Below are positions 1 to 9,501 of a stretch of 64,000 bases of DNA, piece after piece. The position numbers and the translations under genes are program-made. Numbering within the stretch: position 1 is the first letter of the stretch; each line of letters begins with the position of its first letter. The notes under the pieces were generated by a model. The model ran no database searches. It had not been told where the DNA came from and saw nothing but the letters and a program-made list of their open reading frames with translations. Origin of the DNA: Embleya hyalina (GTDB lineage Bacteria > Actinomycetota > Actinomycetes > Streptomycetales > Streptomycetaceae); NCBI RefSeq assembly GCF_003967355.1, contig NZ_BIFH01000031.1, positions 124,001 through 188,000 of the forward strand, read 5' to 3'.

Positions 1-612
1 GTCCCTGCCGACCAGGGCGAGTTGATCGTGGGCGACCCGGGGACCGTGCACGGCGTCGACGGCCACGCAGAACAGCCCCGCGTCCCGGCTCACATAGGCC
101 GTGACCGCAGGCGGTGAGGGAGCCGGCTCGTGACGGCGGACCTCGATCCACCACGTCGGCGAGAACGCCGCGTGGCCGCGCACGCACTCGCCGACCCCCG
201 TCCTGCCGAGCATCCCGGCCGCCGCCTCGACCACCTCCTCGACCGTCATACCGAACCGCAGCGGCCCGACACCGACATCCGGCACGTAGAACCACTCGTC
301 CCACTCGGCAACCCCGGTCCCGGGCACCGCGGTCGCCCCCCATGCCTGCCTCCGCCTCGCGATCGGGGCGTCGTCCGGCATCGGGAACGGCGGACGCGGC
401 GGGCGGTCGGCGAGAACCTCCTCCAAGTGTTCGCGCTCGTAGCACTCGATCGCGTACGCCAACGCCCCGTACGCGTCGACGTCCAACCGGGGCACCCACC
501 CCATGTAGCGGGCGTGGTCCGCCGCGAAGACCGCGTCGACGGCCCGCATGTACGCGTCGAAATCGGCGAGAACGGCGCCGGGCACCGGAACATCGGTCAC
601 GGGAACGATCAT
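1..612 (-). CDS. hypothetical protein, 3' end outside the window
   Basis: The minus strand is open from ATG at 612 to the window edge (204 codons, no stop). The protein begins MIVPVTDVPVPG and is acidic and aromatic-rich (GWVPRLDVDAYG, EWDEWFYVPDVGVG). It has no signal peptide or membrane segment. Codons have strong third-position GC, which supports coding, whereas the overlapping plus-strand frames give Arg/Pro-rich shadow protein. The segment VGPLRFGMTVEEVVEAAAG resembles the turn often seen in Streptomyces SMI1/KNR4-like or hypothetical immunity-type proteins, but I do not recognise a family and assign no function. Confidence 0.6.
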   Translation of the reverse strand, partial: MIVPVTDVPVPGAVLADFDAYMRAVDAVFAADHARYMGWVPRLDVDAYGALAYAIECYEREHLEEVLADRPPRPPFPMPDDAPIARRRQAWGATAVPGTGVAEWDEWFYVPDVGVGPLRFGMTVEEVVEAAAGMLGRTGVGECVRGHAAFSPTWWIEVRRHEPAPSPPAVTAYVSRDAGLFCVAVDAVHGPRVAHDQLALVGRD

Positions 613-1361
613 CACCGGCGGCACCGACACACCGGGCGCGGCACCGCGTCGTCCACACAGGGACCGGCACCGTCGGCGGCGCACCCGGGAACGGGAACGG
701 TGCCGCATACGGTCCGAGTCCGCCTCCGGGACGGCGCGCCCAGGGGGTTGCGCGGTTGCGGTTCGCGCGCGCCCGGTCCGCAGGATCGGTCCTGTGCGCC
801 GCCCGCACCGCGTCGGCCTCCAGGTGCCGGTGAGGGTGCGGGGCCGGCCACCGGCAGTGACTCGCCACCACCTTCGTCACGTCGCGGCAGCCGATCGGTC
901 GGGTACGTCGGCCGCCGAAGGGCGGGTCCGACGCCCGCGAGCAGGGTCGACACGGAGAACACGGCGCAGCGACGGGACCCGGACGACCGGACGGGCCCAC
1001 TCCCGGCCCGCCGCAAGTGGTCGGGATACTCGGGCAGGAATCCCTGGCGGGTCAGGTCGACCATGCGCCCCTCCGCAGGCAGCGACCGGCATTCCGCGCT
1101 GCGGACCCGAACAACGTCGCGCACCGACCAACGGGCGAAGGGAATTCTCAAACGCGTTGCCCATCCCTCTCGAACCCCGCGGCACCGCAGGTCATCCCAC
1201 GCCTCCACGAAGGACACACTCGCCCCACGCACCGAAACCCCAGGCCACGAAACACATGCCGACCTTCTCAAACCGTGCCGCGCCCCGGGTCGGGCCACCA
1301 CACCCGCTCCACCCCGCTGAGACGACACAGCCACCCCATCCCACCCCGGCCACCGACGGTG
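613..1361. other. no convincing gene
   Basis: All six frames give Arg/Pro/Ala-rich translations without a recognisable domain. I see no RNA gene, clear repeat or promoter here. It lies between a hypothetical gene and a transposase remnant, so it may be decayed mobile-element sequence. Confidence 0.4.
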
Positions 1362-1664
1362 CGGCAGGTCACCGGCCGGCTCACCCGCCACCCCGAGAGT
1401 CTGAGCGAGGACGAACGCGCTGATCCGAAAGAGGTCCTGGCCCGCTGTCCCGAACCGGATGCGGCCGCCGAACACGTCCGCGACTTCGGTGAGATACCCG
1501 GTCGCCGCTCCGGAGCCAGGCTTCCCACCTGGATCGAGGCCGTCGACGCCGGCCGGCTCCCTGGCCTCACCGGCTTCGCACTGCACCTCCTCCGGGACTT
1601 CGACGCCGTGACGGCCGCGCCGACCCTGGAGTGGAACTCCGGCAGTGTCGAAGGCGCCGTGAAC
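1362..1664 (+). pseudogene. ISL3-family transposase, C-terminal fragment
   Basis: The plus-strand frame reads a C-terminal transposase segment: LARCPE, then HVRDFGEI, LPTWIEAVDA, LPGLTGFALHLLRDFDAV and LEWNSGSVEGAVNRI. In intact ISL3 transposases the last block holds the catalytic Glu (EG.V.RIK) and is followed by a short basic tail. Here the similarity stops after NRI at about 1664 and is replaced by unrelated sequence that abuts the 3' end of the DUF6193 gene. There is no N-terminal zinc-binding or DDE core, so this is a non-functional scar. Confidence 0.7.
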
Positions 1665-1668
1665 CGCA

Positions 1669-2427
1669 TCATTCTGTGGAATCAGAATTGTCAAGATCAT
1701 CGGCAGTGCCAGCGGCTGCCGGCCCGCAGTCGGACGGAAGGTGGGCGAGGACCAGGGCGACAGCGTCACGCGGGTTGTCGGTCTCTCCGATGTCCGCCGG
1801 CCCCTGTGGCGAGCGGGTTTTCCACCAGGTGACGCGGTATTTCCCGTCCGCGGGGGTAATCACTGGGACATCGTGGGTGTAGGGGAATCCGGTGCAGCGG
1901 CTGAAGTTCAGCGACCTGTGGCTGTGGAAGGGGAACAGGGCTCGCAACTGCGGTTCAGCGTAGGCGGCCTCAATGAGGTCGTGGTCGACGTGACCGGCAG
2001 CGGTCTGTCGGTAGATCGTCCACATGGTCTCGACGGCGGTGCCGCGCTCGTGGGCCTCGGCCATTGCTCCGTAGCGGACAAACGGGCATGCGGCCTGCAG
2101 ATCCTTTAGGTCAGCGCCGGACTGCCAGACCACCATGGCCGTGGCAGCCTCCTCCAAACTGGTTGTGTTGCCCTTGGCCATGGCGACGCCGCGTTCCCGG
2201 AAGCTCATGATGAAGCAGCGTTCCCGGATGCCCAGGAGAGCGTTCGTCGTTCGCTCACGGCTGTCCGAGCGGGCACCCGTTCGCTTCCACCCCGGGGCTC
2301 GTTCGGGGAGCACGTCAATCCGATATCCGGCCTTGTGACCGGCCCTTTGCAGGGCGATCTGCAGCGTTCCGCCCCGGCCGAGTTCAGGGTAGAGACTCTC
2401 CAGGGGCGGGGCAGGTTGAGACGTCAC
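1669..2427 (-). CDS. DUF6193 family natural-product-biosynthesis-type protein
   Basis: 252 aa from GTG at 2427, preceded by GGGTGA about 5 nt upstream. Residues ~95-190 carry the hallmarks I associate with DUF6193: EEAATAMVVWQSGADLKDLQAACPFV, then ALFPFHSHRSLNFSRCT, followed by a beta-rich tail (YRVTWWKTRSPQGPADIGET). The family is widespread in Streptomyces and often named 'natural product biosynthesis protein', but its biochemistry is not established. It sits alone between a transposase scar and an integrase fragment. Cytosolic; no membrane segment. Confidence 0.75.
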   Translation of the reverse strand: MTSQPAPPLESLYPELGRGGTLQIALQRAGHKAGYRIDVLPERAPGWKRTGARSDSRERTTNALLGIRERCFIMSFRERGVAMAKGNTTSLEEAATAMVVWQSGADLKDLQAACPFVRYGAMAEAHERGTAVETMWTIYRQTAAGHVDHDLIEAAYAEPQLRALFPFHSHRSLNFSRCTGFPYTHDVPVITPADGKYRVTWWKTRSPQGPADIGETDNPRDAVALVLAHLPSDCGPAAAGTADDLDNSDSTE

Positions 2428-2457
2428 GCTTCACCCTTCATTTCCTGCCGCCGGGTG

Positions 2458-2825
2458 TCAACGGCTCTTCCTGGCTCCTCGCAACTGCTTGCTGTGCCGA
2501 ACCTCAACGAGGGGGAGCAACTTGTCCGTCGCGGGTATTCCGAGTTGGCGCGGGGTCGGGCCGGCGGGAGTGGCGACGTCTGTGAGTCGGTCGAGGAGTT
2601 GGTCGAGTGCGGCCTGGCCGTCGTCGACCGCGGCACGTTCGTCGTCCGTCAGGGCGATGGCCGCGAGCATCTTCTGCAGGTTCTCCTTGGCCTCCGGGAG
2701 CCGGCCCTTGCTGGAGGTTTTCGGGGTGTAGAAGTCGCAGCGTGCGCAGGCCATTCGGTGCGGGCATTGCTCGAAGAAGGTGTAGCTGCAGTAGCCGTGT
2801 CCGAGGTCGTAGTGCTGCCAGGGTC
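2458..2825 (-). pseudogene. site-specific recombinase (integrase), C-terminal fragment
   Basis: The minus frame encodes the last ~120 residues of an integrase-type recombinase: HYDLGHGYCSYTFFEQCPHR, MACARCDFYTPK (a Cys-rich motif C..C...C..C), LLDRLTDVATPAGPTPRQLG. This resembles the C-terminal extension of actinomycete tyrosine recombinases that follow the catalytic domain. The catalytic R-H-R-Y core is absent. Similarity breaks at ~2826, where plus-strand dehydrogenase sequence begins. The fragment shows that an integrated element was once present here. Confidence 0.65.
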
Positions 2826-2828
2826 GCT

Positions 2829-3393
2829 CGACGCGGCCATCGCGAACGCGGGCGGCGCGTTCGCGGATCACTTCCGGCCGGGGAGTGCCGGCGTCGTCGA
2901 CGACGGCGATCCGGAGCTGTGGGCGCCGATGGTACTCGCCAACGTGCTCGGCCCGGCTCTGTCGGCCAAGGCGACCCTGCCCCACCTCGAGCGGTCCCGC
3001 GGCCGGCTGGTGCTCCTCGGCAGCGTGGCCGGAATCAAGAACAGCCCGGGCAACCTCTACTCCGCCACGAAGTGGGCGGTGGTCGGCCTCGCCGAGAACC
3101 TCCGCCTGCACGCCACGACCCGCGGCATCGGAGTCACGGTCGTGAATCCGGGCATGATCGACACGGAGTTCCGGCACGGCAGGGCTCCCTCCATCGCGAT
3201 GAGCCCGGATTCGGTGGCCGAGGCGATCGGCTTCGCGCTCGACCAGCCGGCAGGCGTCGACCTCAACACGGTGACGATCCGTCCGATCGGTCGGCCCGTC
3301 CGACTCCGGGCGGGCGGCGTGTCGCTACGTCATCCTCGGGCGCGATCTCGCCCGGAACCGGGGACTACCTCGCTCCCGGTGAGCCGGCGCTGA
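2829..3393 (+). pseudogene. short-chain dehydrogenase/reductase, N-terminally truncated
   Basis: The frame contains the central and C-terminal parts of a classical SDR: the IANAGG motif, NVLGPALSAKATLPHL, catalytic Ser in LVLLGSVAG, catalytic YSATK (Tyr and Lys), VTVVNPGMIDTEF, and the usual ending LNTVTIRPIGRP. The Rossmann TGxxxGxG segment and about 80 N-terminal residues are missing. The break at ~2828 coincides with the integrase fragment on the other strand, so a rearrangement joined the two. The 3' end overlaps the convergent ABC ATPase gene by 29 bp. Without the nucleotide-binding motif it should be inactive. Confidence 0.7.
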
Positions 3394-4192
3394 GCAGAAG
3401 CCGAGTGTACGGCTCACGCGGTGCGCCGAACACGTCGGCCGCTGTGCCGACTTCGACGAGGCGACCGTGCCGCATCACCGCCACGTCGTCGCTGACGTGG
3501 CGGACGACCGCGAGGTCGTGGGAGATGAACAGCATGGTGAGTCCGAGATCGCGGCGCAGTGCCGTGAGGACGTTGAGCACCTCGGCCCGGACCGAGCAGT
3601 CGAGTGCCGAGGTGATCTCGTCGGCGATGATCAGCGCGGGTTCGACGGCGAGTGCGCGGGCGATGGCGATGCGCTGCCGCTGGCCGCCCGAGAACTCGTG
3701 CGGATAACGGTTCGCGGCGTCCGCGCCCAGGGCCACCTGGGCGAGCCGCCGTTCGACCGCGTTGCGGTGCCGGGTCGCGCCGCCCCGACGCGGGTCGATG
3801 GCCTCGGCGATCGTTTCGCCGACCGTCATGCGGGGGTTGAGCGAGGCGTACGGGTCCTGCGGGATCAGCTGTACCTGTCGCCGCCGCGTGAACAGTTCGG
3901 CACGGCCGCGCCACCGCGTGACGTCGGTGTCGTCGAGCAGGACGCGCCCACCGACGGGCCGGACGAGTCCGACCATCACCTTGGCGAGGGTGGACTTGCC
4001 GGAGCCCGATTCGCCTACCAGGCCGAGTGTGCGCCCGCGCAACAGGGCCAGGTCGACGCCGTGCAGCACCGTCTTGCGCCGCGGCCCGTGCCCGAAGACG
4101 GCGCTGACGCCGTCGACGGTCATAACAGGGGTGTCGGATCCGACCGAGCCGCCTCGCGTGGCGGACGGCCCGTTGGGTGTGAGGGCGGTCAT
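3365..4192 (-). CDS. dipeptide/oligopeptide ABC transporter ATP-binding protein (DppF/OppF type)
   Basis: 275 aa from ATG at 4192, which overlaps the upstream stop as ATGA. Walker A is GESGSGKST (residues ~59-67), the Q-loop is IPQDPYASLNPRMTVGE, the signature is EFSGGQRQRIAIARALA, Walker B is LIIADEITSALD and the H-switch is LFISHDL. The protein ends at EPYTRLLLSAG and lacks the longer oligopeptide/dipeptide C-terminal Cys region, as is usual for the second ATPase. It would pair with the ATPase half of the upstream fusion protein to power peptide uptake at the membrane. It is last in a four-gene operon. Confidence 0.92.
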   Translation of the reverse strand: MTALTPNGPSATRGGSVGSDTPVMTVDGVSAVFGHGPRRKTVLHGVDLALLRGRTLGLVGESGSGKSTLAKVMVGLVRPVGGRVLLDDTDVTRWRGRAELFTRRRQVQLIPQDPYASLNPRMTVGETIAEAIDPRRGGATRHRNAVERRLAQVALGADAANRYPHEFSGGQRQRIAIARALAVEPALIIADEITSALDCSVRAEVLNVLTALRRDLGLTMLFISHDLAVVRHVSDDVAVMRHGRLVEVGTAADVFGAPREPYTRLLLSAGSPGAR

Positions 4193-6168
4193 CGGGTGGC
4201 CTCCGACGGCTTCTCCTCGGTCGCGGACCTCCGGCCGGGCAGGTGGCACACGACGCTGAGGCCGGGCGCCGGGGCGTGCACAGGAGGCGGCGTGGCGTGG
4301 CAGATCGGCGACACGGCGGGGCAGCGGGGGGCGAACGCGCAGCCCGGGGGCCGCTCGTCGGGTCGCGGCGGATGGCCGGGGATGGCCGCGAGCCGCCGAT
4401 CCCCGTTGGCGTCCTCGGGAGACGGGGTGTCGTCGAGGTGCGGGGTTGCCGCCAGCAGTGCCAGGGTGTACGGGTGTTCCGCACGTCCGGCGCGCAGATC
4501 CGCGGTCGTCAGCTCCTCGACGAGCCGCCCGGCGTACATCACCAGGACCCGGTCGCACAGGTCGCCGACCACCCCGACGTCGTGCGAGATGAACAACATC
4601 GCCGTGCCGTCGCGTTCGTTCGCGGCGCGCAGCACTCGCAGTACCTCGGCCCGCACCACGACGTCCAGGGCGGTGGTCGGCTCGTCGGCGATGACGAGGC
4701 GGGGCCGGGGCAGTAGCGCCGAGGCGATCATCGCGCGCCCGCGCATCCCGCCGGACAACTCGTGGGGATACTGTCGCAGGCGTGCCTTGGGATCGGTGAT
4801 CCGGACGAACTCCAGTTGCTCGACGGCGCGTCGGGCGGCCTCGCGGCGTGAGACCCCCATGTGCACGCGCAGGGTCTCGGTCAACTGTCCGCCGAGCTTG
4901 AGTGCCGGGTTGAACGACGCCGACGGGTCCTGGTGGACGATGCCGATCTCGGTGGCGAGTCGGCGCCGGGTCGCCGCGGACTCGGATCCGCTTGCCACCA
5001 GGTCCAATTCGTCTGCCCCGGGATCGCGCAGTACGGCGCGTCGCGCGGTGGCGTGCAGCCCGCCGGGCAGCAGTCGCGCGACGGCCATCGCCGTCAGGGT
5101 CTTGCCGGAGCCGGACTCGCCGAGCACGCCCACGATCTCGCCGGCACCGACGTGGAACGTCACCCCGTCGACCAGTGCGGTGCCGTCGGCACGCAGGACC
5201 CGCAGTCCATCGATCACCAGGACGGCGTCGTCCGGGACCCCTGCGGTGCGATCCGGGATGGCGGACACCGGGTCCGACTCCGCCGCCCCCGATGCCTTCG
5301 CCTTCATCGCCGGCGCCGAGGAGCGTTCCGCCGCCGCGGCCAGTCCGTCGCCGACGAAGCTCGCGCTCAGCCCGGCCAGCACGACGGCGACGGCGGGGCC
5401 GACCGCCTCGACCGGGTTGGTGTACAGGCTCTGGAGCCCGACGGCCAGCAACTGGCCCCAGTCGTAGTCGGGAAGCTGCACGCCCAGGCCGAGGAAGGAC
5501 AGGGCGGAGAGCGCCATCAGGGTGTGTGCGTACGACACCGACAGCAGGACCAGCAGCGGTTCGGCGATGTTGGGCAGGATGTGTCGCCGCATCAGGCGCA
5601 GCGGTCCGACGCCGAGCAGGCGTGCCGAGCCGACGAAGTCGCGCCCCGCCACCGACGCCGTGAGGTTCGCGGTCAGCCGGGCGAAGGTGGGGCTGCCCGC
5701 CGCGCCGATGGCGATGACGCATGCCTTCGGCCCGGGGTCCAGGATCGCGGCGATCGCGAGGGCGAGGATGACGGCCGGGTAGGCGATCATCACGTCGATC
5801 ACCCGCAGGCCGACGGCCCGTAGGCGCGGTCCACCAACCCAGACGAGGCCGCCCAGCGCGATGCCGACCGTCGAGGCGATGAGCGTTGCCAGGGCCGACA
5901 GCTCCAGGGTCGGCCGGGTGGCGACGAGGGTGCGCGCGAAGATGTCGCGGCCCAGCGCGTCGGTGCCGAGCCAGTGTTCGCCCGACGAGCCGAGGTGCAC
6001 TTCGGGGCCCAGCCTGTCGGCGTCGTCGCCCCAGATCCACGGGGCGACGACGGCGAGCAGTACCAGCAGGCCCAGCCCGGCGAGGCCGATCACGAGCATC
6101 GCGCCGAGGCGCTTGCGTGGCGGTCGGGTGGCCGCGCGGTCGCGGCGCGGGGGGAGCCCGGCGGTCAT
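4189..6168 (-). CDS. fused ABC transporter permease-ATPase (DppC-DppD type)
   Basis: 659 aa. Residues 1-~300 form a DppC-type permease: N-terminal membrane segment (AMLVIGLAGLGLLVLLAVVAPW), the LGTDALGRDIFART motif, several TM helices and the SFLGLGVQLPDYDWGQLL block. Residues ~345-630 form a DppD-type ATPase: Walker A GESGSGKT, HQDPSASFNP, signature ELSGGMRGRAMIASAL, Walker B LVIADEPTTALD, ISHDVGVVGDL, and a C-terminal oligopeptide motif with Cys residues (GCAFAPRCP, ICHATPPPV). Permease-ATPase fusions of this type are common in actinobacteria. ATGA overlaps at both ends indicate translational coupling. The signature has GGMRG rather than GGQRQ, a known variant. Confidence 0.92.
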   Translation of the reverse strand: MTAGLPPRRDRAATRPPRKRLGAMLVIGLAGLGLLVLLAVVAPWIWGDDADRLGPEVHLGSSGEHWLGTDALGRDIFARTLVATRPTLELSALATLIASTVGIALGGLVWVGGPRLRAVGLRVIDVMIAYPAVILALAIAAILDPGPKACVIAIGAAGSPTFARLTANLTASVAGRDFVGSARLLGVGPLRLMRRHILPNIAEPLLVLLSVSYAHTLMALSALSFLGLGVQLPDYDWGQLLAVGLQSLYTNPVEAVGPAVAVVLAGLSASFVGDGLAAAAERSSAPAMKAKASGAAESDPVSAIPDRTAGVPDDAVLVIDGLRVLRADGTALVDGVTFHVGAGEIVGVLGESGSGKTLTAMAVARLLPGGLHATARRAVLRDPGADELDLVASGSESAATRRRLATEIGIVHQDPSASFNPALKLGGQLTETLRVHMGVSRREAARRAVEQLEFVRITDPKARLRQYPHELSGGMRGRAMIASALLPRPRLVIADEPTTALDVVVRAEVLRVLRAANERDGTAMLFISHDVGVVGDLCDRVLVMYAGRLVEELTTADLRAGRAEHPYTLALLAATPHLDDTPSPEDANGDRRLAAIPGHPPRPDERPPGCAFAPRCPAVSPICHATPPPVHAPAPGLSVVCHLPGRRSATEEKPSEATR

Positions 6169-7211
6169 GACGCGGCTCTCCCCGTCAGGGTGCGCGGGTC
6201 GAGGAGCCCGAGCACGACGTCGATGAGCAGGTTGAGCAGGCACGCCAGGATGCCGAGGACGAGGACGACGCCCTGGACGACCGGCAGGTCCCGCAGGGTG
6301 ACGGCCTCCACGACCCGGGTGCCGACGCCCGGCCAGGCGAACACGCTCTCGATGACGACCGCGCCGCCGAGCAGTCCGGTGAGCAGGAGGCCGGCGACGG
6401 TGAGTGTGCCGGTCAGCAGGTTGGGCAGGGCGTGCCGCAGGTAGAGGCGGTGGGCCGGGAGGCGGCGTCCGCGTGCCGCGCGCATGTAGTCCCGGGCGAG
6501 GACGACGGCGGTTTCGCGGCGCACGATCCGGGCGATGGTGCACACCGGCCCGAGCGCCACGGCGATCACCGGGAGGACGAGCGCGTCCGCGGTGGCGGCC
6601 CCGGCGACCGGCAGCCAACCGAGTTCGATGCCGACCACGAGCACGAGGAGCGTGCCGAGGATGTACTCGGGCGTGGAACCGATGATCCCGGTCGCCAGGG
6701 TGAAGCCGCCGTCCAGGTGCCGCCGTCGGCCGTCGCGGCACGCGACCGCGACGGCCATGCCGAGCGGTACGCCGACCAGCAACACCACCAGGATGCCCAG
6801 CAGCGCGAGTTCGGAGGTGTAGGGCAGGCGGTCCGCGATGATGTCGGAGACCTTCTCCTCGGTGGTGTAGCTGGTGCCGAGGTCGCCCCGGAGGAGGCCG
6901 CCGACATAGTGGCCGAACTGCGCGGCCACCGAATGGTCGAGGCCGAGGTCGTGCCGCATCCGGGTGATCTGCTCGGGCGTCGCGTTGTTGCCGGCCGCGA
7001 CCCGGGCCGGGTCGCCGGGCATCGACTGCACCATGCAGAACGTCAGTCCGACCAGGACGGCGAGGACGAGCACGACGCCGAAGAGACGGCGCAGCGCGAA
7101 GCCGAACCATGGCGACTCGAGGACGCGCCGCGGCCCCGTCGCCGGGCCGGGCTCCTCGGGCTCGACCGGCCCGACGTCCGCGGCGGCGTCCTCGAGCACC
7201 GCCGCGGGCAT
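6165..7211 (-). CDS. dipeptide/oligopeptide ABC transporter permease (DppB type)
   Basis: 348 aa from ATG at 7211 (AAGGA 9 nt upstream; a GTG at 7232 is an alternative). After an acidic N-terminus (~45 residues) come TM1 (LFGVVLVLAVLVGLTFCMV), the MPGDPAR motif, ITRMRHDLGLD, GDLGTSYTT, multiple TM segments, the cytoplasmic EAA-like loop around DYMRAARGRRLP and HRLYLRHALPNLL, and VFAWPGVGTRVVEAV. It forms the translocation channel with the DppC half of the fusion protein. The start lies 28 nt downstream of the binding-protein gene. Confidence 0.92.
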   Translation of the reverse strand: MPAAVLEDAAADVGPVEPEEPGPATGPRRVLESPWFGFALRRLFGVVLVLAVLVGLTFCMVQSMPGDPARVAAGNNATPEQITRMRHDLGLDHSVAAQFGHYVGGLLRGDLGTSYTTEEKVSDIIADRLPYTSELALLGILVVLLVGVPLGMAVAVACRDGRRRHLDGGFTLATGIIGSTPEYILGTLLVLVVGIELGWLPVAGAATADALVLPVIAVALGPVCTIARIVRRETAVVLARDYMRAARGRRLPAHRLYLRHALPNLLTGTLTVAGLLLTGLLGGAVVIESVFAWPGVGTRVVEAVTLRDLPVVQGVVLVLGILACLLNLLIDVVLGLLDPRTLTGRAAS

Positions 7212-7239
7212 CTTGTCGGTTCCTTGCGTCACGGCTCGG

Positions 7240-8817
7240 TCAGCCCTTGAGCCACAGGAGGGTCGGGTCGGAGTAGCCACCGGGGGTGACGGCCGAGATG
7301 CGCTTGCCGTAGATGCTCTTCTCCGGCACGGTCGCCAGCGGGACCGTGTCGAAACGGGTGATCAGCGCGTTCTGCGCCGCCTCCCACTTGGCGCAGTGTT
7401 CGGCCGTGTCGGTGGTGCCGAGCGCGTCGAGGAAGTTCTGCGAGTACTCGGGATTTTGAGTACCGCCGATGTTGCGGCCCTTCGGCGGGTCGTCACCGTG
7501 CATGAAGCTGCCGGGTGTGGTCAGCGTCGCCGACAGGTTGATGTTGACCATCACACCGAGGTCCCACTGGCCGGCGTTGCCGATGAACTCGGTTGCCCAG
7601 GTGGCGAAGCCGACGTTGCGCAACTCGACGTCCGCGCCCGCCTCCTTCAGGACCGCCTGGAGGTAGGCGGTGCCCGCGCCGCCGGACAGGACGTTGACGC
7701 CGAGGACGCGGATCTTCTTGCCGGCCAGGATCTGCCTGGCGGCGGCCTTGTCCATGCCGGCCCCGGCGTATTCCTGCCGGAGGACGCACGGGCTGGTCTT
7801 GTCGGTGATGCTGGTGAGCAGCTCGCCCTTGCCGCGCGTGGAGGCGTTGTTGTACGCGGTGCGGTCGATCATCGCGGCGATGGCCTGCCGAACCCGCGGG
7901 TCGGCGCCGGGGTGCCCGGGGCGCTCGTTGAAGACCACGAACTGGTTCGGGCCGGGGAGGGTGCTGCTTGCCCAGTCGCTGCCGAAGCGGTCCATGTCGG
8001 GGCCGGTGAGCGCGATGTGGTCGAGCGCGCCGGTCTGCAGTTGGTTGGCCTGCGTGCTCTCGTTCGTGACCACGGATGCGGTCAACGCGCTGGGGGGCCT
8101 GCCCTCCGGCATCCTCGCGAAGATTGGGCCCCAGGAGTAGTCGGTGCGGCGGGAGAAGGTGTAGCCGGCGCCGCGCCGGCTGCTCTCGAGGGTGAAGGGC
8201 CCGGTGCCGGGGGTCTTGCCGGCGGCCAGCGCCGCCGGGTCCTTGATGCCCGCGGCGCACACGATGCCGGTCTGCGGCATCGCCAGGCCGAACATCATGT
8301 CGGCCCAGGGGTGGTCGAGCTCGATGTGCACGGTGCTCGCGGTGTTGTCGCCGGTCGCGGTCATCGTGCCGGTGCCGAACACCTGTTTGGCGGCGGGGGC
8401 CTTGGTCTCCGGGGCGGCGAAGTAGGTGAGCGACGCCGCGACGTCGGTCGCGGTGAGCGGGCTGCCGTCCGAGCAGGTGACGCCCGACTTGATCCTGAGA
8501 TCGACGGTGGTTGCCGTGGCGTTCCACGACTCGGCGATGCCCGGGATCAGCTTGCCGCCGTCGTCACGGCGTACGAGCGTGTCGTACAGGACGCGCGCGG
8601 ACATGTAGTCGTTGTTGTTGTCGCCCTTGGCCGGGTCGAAGCTCTTCGGGTCGGAGGTGAACGTCGTGCGTACGACGGTCGCGCCGCCGTTCGACGTGTT
8701 GCCGCTCCCGCCTCCGCCGCCGGATGAACCGGAGTTCCCGGTCGTACAGGCGGGGACCAGCATGATCAGGGTGGCAGCCGAAACGCCTGCCGACCAAAGC
8801 CGGTTGACTCGTCTCAT
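7240..8817 (-). CDS. peptide ABC transporter substrate-binding lipoprotein (SBP_bac_5 type)
   Basis: 525 aa from ATG at 8817 with GGAAGGAAA just upstream. The N-terminus is a lipoprotein signal: RR, a hydrophobic stretch and a LVPAC lipobox with Cys at residue 24, followed by a Gly/Ser linker. The body has features of family-5 solute-binding proteins: TFTSDPKSFDPAKGDNN, RVLYDTLV, LTATDVAASLTYF, TGTMTATGDNTASTVHIEL, VRQAIAAMIDRTAYNN and a C-terminal TLLWLKG. It is first in the operon and should deliver peptides (exact ligand unknown) to the permease on the outer face of the membrane. Confidence 0.92.
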   Translation of the reverse strand: MRRVNRLWSAGVSAATLIMLVPACTTGNSGSSGGGGGSGNTSNGGATVVRTTFTSDPKSFDPAKGDNNNDYMSARVLYDTLVRRDDGGKLIPGIAESWNATATTVDLRIKSGVTCSDGSPLTATDVAASLTYFAAPETKAPAAKQVFGTGTMTATGDNTASTVHIELDHPWADMMFGLAMPQTGIVCAAGIKDPAALAAGKTPGTGPFTLESSRRGAGYTFSRRTDYSWGPIFARMPEGRPPSALTASVVTNESTQANQLQTGALDHIALTGPDMDRFGSDWASSTLPGPNQFVVFNERPGHPGADPRVRQAIAAMIDRTAYNNASTRGKGELLTSITDKTSPCVLRQEYAGAGMDKAAARQILAGKKIRVLGVNVLSGGAGTAYLQAVLKEAGADVELRNVGFATWATEFIGNAGQWDLGVMVNINLSATLTTPGSFMHGDDPPKGRNIGGTQNPEYSQNFLDALGTTDTAEHCAKWEAAQNALITRFDTVPLATVPEKSIYGKRISAVTPGGYSDPTLLWLKG

Positions 8818-9501
8818 GGATTTCCTTCCACGCGGAACACGCCGCCCGCACGGCGGGAGCCGGATGGTGTGAAGAGCCGTCGTGCCGACGGGATCGAGGC
8901 GGGCGGGTCGCGGAGCGCCCGACCACCGGGCCTCGACCGGGACGAGGTCGGGTGCGTCGACATCGCCGTGACGGCGGGCGCCGTCGTCGGCACCGGTCCG
9001 CGCGGTGGGGGAATCGGTCATCGGCTTCCCCGGATCGTGGGATTCCTGCGTGCTGCGACGTGCGCGATGCTAGCAAGCGTGTTCGGGAGGGTGGTTTCCG
9101 GATCATCGGGGTGGCCGGTTCCGTCACCGTGAGCACGAGTGGTGACTACCGGGCGAGACGCGGGGCAGGTCGCCGGGGCCGGGCCGGGAGCCGTACCCGC
9201 CGAGCGTGAATGCGTCCGAGCACACGACGAGATGCCCGCCGAGTCCGCGGCGGAGCGATACCGGGCCGGGCGAACGGCGCGTGCGGTCCCGGTGCGGTCG
9301 GCGCCGATACCGACCCCGGGCACGGCGGGGCGACCGGGGCGCCGGCCGGGCCGGCCCGGGGGGACCCGGGGGGTCCACCCGGGTTTCCACGGGCGCGCCC
9401 GGGGCCCGCCGAGGACGACGGTGGTTGGAGATCAAGCCGGGCCCTTTCGGGTGACGAGTCGTTCCCGGCGGTCCGGAACATCGGGAGCGAGGGGGATCGC
9501 C
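8818..9501. other. intergenic region upstream of the peptide transporter operon and the ECF41-like gene
   Basis: Divergent intergenic stretch of ~680 bp. It must hold promoters for the minus-strand transporter operon and the plus-strand sigma factor gene, but I cannot place a convincing -10/-35 pair. Around 9340-9400 it is a run of G/C blocks (CCGGGG and GGTCCACCCGGG) that could fold. No TGTCACA-type element was found. No gene supported. Confidence 0.4.

Noticed and set aside
612-1769. 385-codon minus-strand open frame over the transposase scar
   Set aside because: Low-complexity translation with no recognisable domain; crosses the ISL3 fragment and part of the DUF6193 3' end.
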